Part shown: in pieces, positions 61,199-64,000 of the stretch | How the letters are laid out: every line of letters begins with the position of its first letter | How positions within the stretch are numbered: position 1 is the stretch's first letter | From: Rhodospirillaceae bacterium | GTDB taxonomy: Bacteria > Pseudomonadota > Alphaproteobacteria > Rhodospirillales > Rhodospirillaceae | Length of the DNA stretch: 64,000 nucleotides | Assembly: GCA_002737725.1 (NCBI GenBank) | Contig: NSIP01000002.1 | Location: 124,001 to 188,000, forward strand | Direction: 5' to 3' | Notes under the pieces: generated by a model | What the model saw: only the letters and a program-made list of their open reading frames with translations | The model's database searches: none | Told to the model about the DNA's origin: nothing | Program-made: the position numbers and the translations under genes

Positions 61199-62080
61199 AT
61201 GGTACGTAAAGGCATTATACTGGCGGGTGGCGCGGGAACGCGACTGCATCCGGCAACGTTGGCGGTCTCCAAGCAGTTGCTGCCTGTGTTCGATAAGCCG
61301 ATGATCTATTATCCGCTTTCAACCTTGATGCTGGCAGGCATCCGCGAAGTGTTGATTATCTCGACGCCCCAAGACACCCCAAGGTTTGAACAATTGCTCG
61401 GTACGGGTGCGCAATGGGGAATGAGTTTCACCTATGCCGTTCAACCTTCGCCCGATGGCTTGGCGCAGGCCTTTCTGATCGGTGAAAATTTTATTGGGAA
61501 TGACCTGTCGGCACTCATCCTCGGCGACAACATCTACTACGGCCATCAACTTCCCGAATTGCTGGATTCCGCTAACGCTCGCCAAGCTGGTTCCACGGTT
61601 TTCGCCTATCACGTGAATGACCCAGAGCGGTATGGCGTTGTCGAGTTTGATAGGGGCGGCAAAGCCATCAGTATTGAAGAAAAGCCACAAGCGCCCAAAT
61701 CCAATTACGCGGTCACCGGGTTGTATTTCTACGACAAAGATGTCGTGAAGTTGGCCAAGCAACTCAAGCCGTCCAAGCGCGGGGAGTTAGAGATCACGGA
61801 TCTCAATCGCCTCTATATGACCCAAGGCTCTTTGTCGGTTGAGATTATGGGGCGTGGGTATGCGTGGCTCGACACCGGAACGCATGAATCTTTGCTTGAG
61901 GCAGGCCAGTTCATCGCCACGCTCGAGCGCCGCCAGGGGCTCAAGGTTGCATGCCCCGAAGAAATCGCCTTTCGAAACCACTGGATCGACGCGGGCCAGT
62001 TGGAAAAACTCGGTCGGTCCTTGGTCAAAAATGAGTACGGTCAGTACTTGTTACGCCTGTTGGATGAGCGCTTGTTTTGA
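61199..62080 (+). CDS. rfbA: Glucose-1-phosphate thymidylyltransferase
   Basis: The 293 aa nucleotidyltransferase has the signature [20 protein letters not shown] and [20 protein letters not shown]. Further marks are [13 protein letters not shown] and [20 protein letters not shown]. First step of dTDP-rhamnose synthesis, from glucose 1-phosphate and dTTP; end-product inhibited in known members. Its stop overlaps the rfbC start (TGATG). Confidence 0.96.
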   Translation: MVRKGIILAGGAGTRLHPATLAVSKQLLPVFDKPMIYYPLSTLMLAGIREVLIISTPQDTPRFEQLLGTGAQWGMSFTYAVQPSPDGLAQAFLIGENFIGNDLSALILGDNIYYGHQLPELLDSANARQAGSTVFAYHVNDPERYGVVEFDRGGKAISIEEKPQAPKSNYAVTGLYFYDKDVVKLAKQLKPSKRGELEITDLNRLYMTQGSLSVEIMGRGYAWLDTGTHESLLEAGQFIATLERRQGLKVACPEEIAFRNHWIDAGQLEKLGRSLVKNEYGQYLLRLLDERLF

Positions 62081-62625
62081 TGAACGTCACGCCATTTCAT
62101 ATTCCTGACGTGATGGTTCTTGAGCCAAAGGTTTTTGGTGATGAGCGAGGCCTTTTTTTCGAGAGCTTCAACCAAAGAACATTCTCTCACATCGTTGGAA
62201 TACCCTCGGTTTTCGTTCAAGACAATCATTCCAAATCAGTCAAGGGCGTTTTACGCGGTCTGCATTATCAGATCAAACAGCCGCAGGGAAAATTGGTGCG
62301 CGTTGTCGCGGGCGAGATTTTTGATGTTGCTGTCGATATCCGCAAAAGTTCGCCGACTTTTGGAAGGTGGGTCGCCGAGTGCTTGTCGGCCGAGAACAAA
62401 AAGCAAATGTGGGTGCCGGCCGGGTTTGCGCACGGTTTCTTAGTCACATCAGAGATCGCCGAGGTGCTTTATAAAACGACAGATTACTACGCTCCGGAGC
62501 ACGAACGCTGCATCGCTTGGAATGACGCTGAGTTAGCAATCACCTGGCCCGACATCAAAGACATTTCACTGTCAGCAAAAGATAAGCAAGGTTTAGCCTT
62601 CAAGCTCGCCGAGGTTTTCGGCTGA
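62080..62625 (+). CDS. rfbC: dTDP-4-dehydrorhamnose 3,5-epimerase
   Basis: The 181 aa cupin-fold epimerase starts at the ATG 62080 in a TGATG overlap. Catalytic marks are KGVLRGLHYQIKQPQGKLVR (His), DVAVDIRKSSPTFG, and FAHGFLVTSEIAEVLYKTTD with the tyrosine. Third step of dTDP-rhamnose synthesis. It overlaps the ABC permease start by one base. Confidence 0.95.
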   Translation: MNVTPFHIPDVMVLEPKVFGDERGLFFESFNQRTFSHIVGIPSVFVQDNHSKSVKGVLRGLHYQIKQPQGKLVRVVAGEIFDVAVDIRKSSPTFGRWVAECLSAENKKQMWVPAGFAHGFLVTSEIAEVLYKTTDYYAPEHERCIAWNDAELAITWPDIKDISLSAKDKQGLAFKLAEVFG

Positions 62626-63443
62626 TGGCTCATTTTTCCATCTCGCCGGTAGAAATGGTAGGAAGCCTGTGGCGCAACCGCGGCTTGGTGTCTCTCCTCA
62701 TCGCTCGCGAGATTGCGGGGCGTTATCGCGGCTCGTTCTTGGGGCTGGTGTGGTCTTTTTTTCATCCACTCTTGATGCTCGCAGTCTACACGTTTGTCTT
62801 TAGCGTCGTTTTTCGGGCCCGCTGGGGCGGGGTCGAGGAGACGAGATTTGAATTCGCCCTCGTCTTGTTCGCGGGGCTGATGGTGTATTCGTTGTTTGCC
62901 GAATGCCTCAATCGTGCGCCGAACTTGATTCTTAATAACATTAACTACGTCAAGAGGGTGGTGTTCCCGCTTGAAGTATTGCCATGGGTTGCGATGGGCG
63001 CCTCGCTGTTTCACATGGCTATTAGTTTTTTTGTTTGGTTTCTTGCCTACACGACTTTGTTTGGCGTGCCGCCTCTGACCGTCTTCTTGTTTCCTGTCGT
63101 TCTGATTCCACTCATCTTACTCACCCTGGGCCTCTCGTGGCTGTTGGCCTCGCTCGGGGTTTATCTCCGCGATGTTACGCAAGTGGTTGGCGTGTTGACA
63201 TCGGTTTTGATGTTCTTGACGCCGATCTTTTATCCCCTCACGAGTCTTCCCCCAGAATTTCAATACTGGCTGTCATACAATCCGTTGACACCTTTAGTCG
63301 GTTTGGTGCGTGACGCGCTCATGTGGGGTCGGGCTCCGGATTGGCAATCATTTGGATTTTTCACGCTGGGGGCTTTGGCGGCGGCTTGGCTGGGCTTCGC
63401 CTGGTTTCAGAAGACGCGAAAAGGTTTCGCCGATGTCCTCTGA
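62625..63443 (+). CDS. wzm: ABC-type polysaccharide export permease (Wzm-like)
   Basis: The 272 aa protein has six membrane segments and an ABC-2 family layout: AREIAGRYRGSFLGLVWSFF at the N-terminus and LASLGVYLRDVTQVVGVLTS with FLTPIFYPLTSLPPEF. It exports lipid-linked O-antigen or rhamnan from the cytoplasm with the next gene product. The end overlaps the ATPase gene by 10 bp. Confidence 0.93.
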   Translation: MAHFSISPVEMVGSLWRNRGLVSLLIAREIAGRYRGSFLGLVWSFFHPLLMLAVYTFVFSVVFRARWGGVEETRFEFALVLFAGLMVYSLFAECLNRAPNLILNNINYVKRVVFPLEVLPWVAMGASLFHMAISFFVWFLAYTTLFGVPPLTVFLFPVVLIPLILLTLGLSWLLASLGVYLRDVTQVVGVLTSVLMFLTPIFYPLTSLPPEFQYWLSYNPLTPLVGLVRDALMWGRAPDWQSFGFFTLGALAAAWLGFAWFQKTRKGFADVL

Positions 63444-64000
63444 GATTGCCATTCAAGTTTCCAACATTTCGAAGTGCTACCAAATTTATGGCAAGCCGCA
63501 TCATCGTTTGTTGCAATCCATTTTTCGTGGCTTTCGCAAATACTACAGAGACTTCTGGGCGCTGAAGGATGTGTCGCTTGAGGTCAGGCGCGGCGAGGTC
63601 TTGGGTATCATCGGCCGAAACGGTGCAGGAAAATCGACGCTCCTCCAAATCATTTGTGGAACCGTCACGCCGACGTCAGGAACAATTGCGGTCAATGGTC
63701 GTGTCGCTGCGTTGTTAGAACTGGGAGCGGGATTTAATCCGGAATTCACCGGCCGAGAGAACGTCTACCTTAATGCCTCGATCATGGGGATGACGACCTC
63801 TGAGACCAATGCTGTCTTCGACGACATCGTCGCATTTTCTGAACTCGCAGATTTCATCAACGAGCCCGTTAAAACATACTCCAGCGGTATGTTTGTTCGG
63901 CTTGCGTTTGCGGTCGCCATTCACACATCGCCGGACGTTTTAATTGTCGACGAAGCGCTGAGCGTGGGCGATGTCGCGTTTCGTAATAAGTGCATCAAGC
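63434..64000 (+). CDS. wzt: ABC-type polysaccharide export ATPase (Wzt-like), partial at the window end
   Basis: The ATG at 63434 lies inside the permease end. The 189 visible codons remain open to base 64000. They contain Walker A (GIIGRNGAGKSTLLQI), the Q-loop region AALLELGAGFNPEFTGRENV typical of polysaccharide exporters, signature YSSGMFVRLAFAVAI and Walker B VLIVDEALSVGDVAF. Whether a C-terminal carbohydrate-binding domain follows, which decides chain-length-coupled export, lies beyond the window. Confidence 0.94.

Overview
This window reads as a chromosomal segment of a heterotrophic, probably soil- or water-living alphaproteobacterium. The evidence is moderate GC, many TRAP receptors, CaiB/BaiF, acyl-CoA and VOC catabolic genes, and a short intergenic repeat (20946-21000) resembling one I know from rhizobial genomes. 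The genus cannot be fixed from the sequence. I see no tRNA, rRNA, insertion sequence, prophage, CRISPR array or replication origin.

Layout. (1) 7-10423, minus strand: an operon-like run of 11 closely spaced genes: exported SDR, FAD monooxygenase, two-domain VOC protein, methyltransferase, two small unknown proteins, bicupin, fused alpha/beta hydrolase, TRAP receptor, nitrilase-fold protein without its cysteine, and a GNAT gene broken by an amber codon. It looks like an uncharacterised degradation or modification route. (2) 10621-20945: NTT-like and Spns-like MFS transporters, OsmC, crotonase, TfoX, a second TRAP receptor, VOC proteins and a small-molecule kinase, with three decayed genes among them. 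(3) 21000-30143, mostly minus: two tandem unknown paralogues, then amidase, CoA ligase, acyl-CoA dehydrogenase, broken NnrU, exported double YciI, MaoC, PuuE-like deacetylase and SDR, a plausible acyl-CoA/amide catabolic unit. (4) 30281-35273: a Bcr-type MFS, a three-copy Sel1-like array with one intact member, and two tandem medium-chain reductases. (5) 35271-45052: palindromic repeats, a DedA-like protein, an orphan TRAP permease pair, CoA transferase, CpeT-like protein, chromate transporter, GST, threonine ammonia-lyase and an FkbM methyltransferase. (6) 45163-53316: EamA exporter, third TRAP receptor, then alcohol dehydrogenase, M24 hydrolase and two tandem ThDP enzymes as a second plausible catabolic operon. 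(7) 53468-58218: stress and small enzymes (Dabb, exported SDR, exported VOC, MsrA, FGE-like, serine hydrolase). (8) 58302-64000: a polysaccharide operon (GT2, rmlBDAC, Wzm, start of Wzt), cut by the window edge.

The most notable features are: seven broken or truncated genes among about 70, several with single in-frame stop codons; a 71-79 bp palindromic repeat whose TAG-bearing ends supply the stop codons of two convergent genes; two enzymes that keep their fold but lack the catalytic nucleophile; and oxidoreductases of normally cytoplasmic families that carry export signals.
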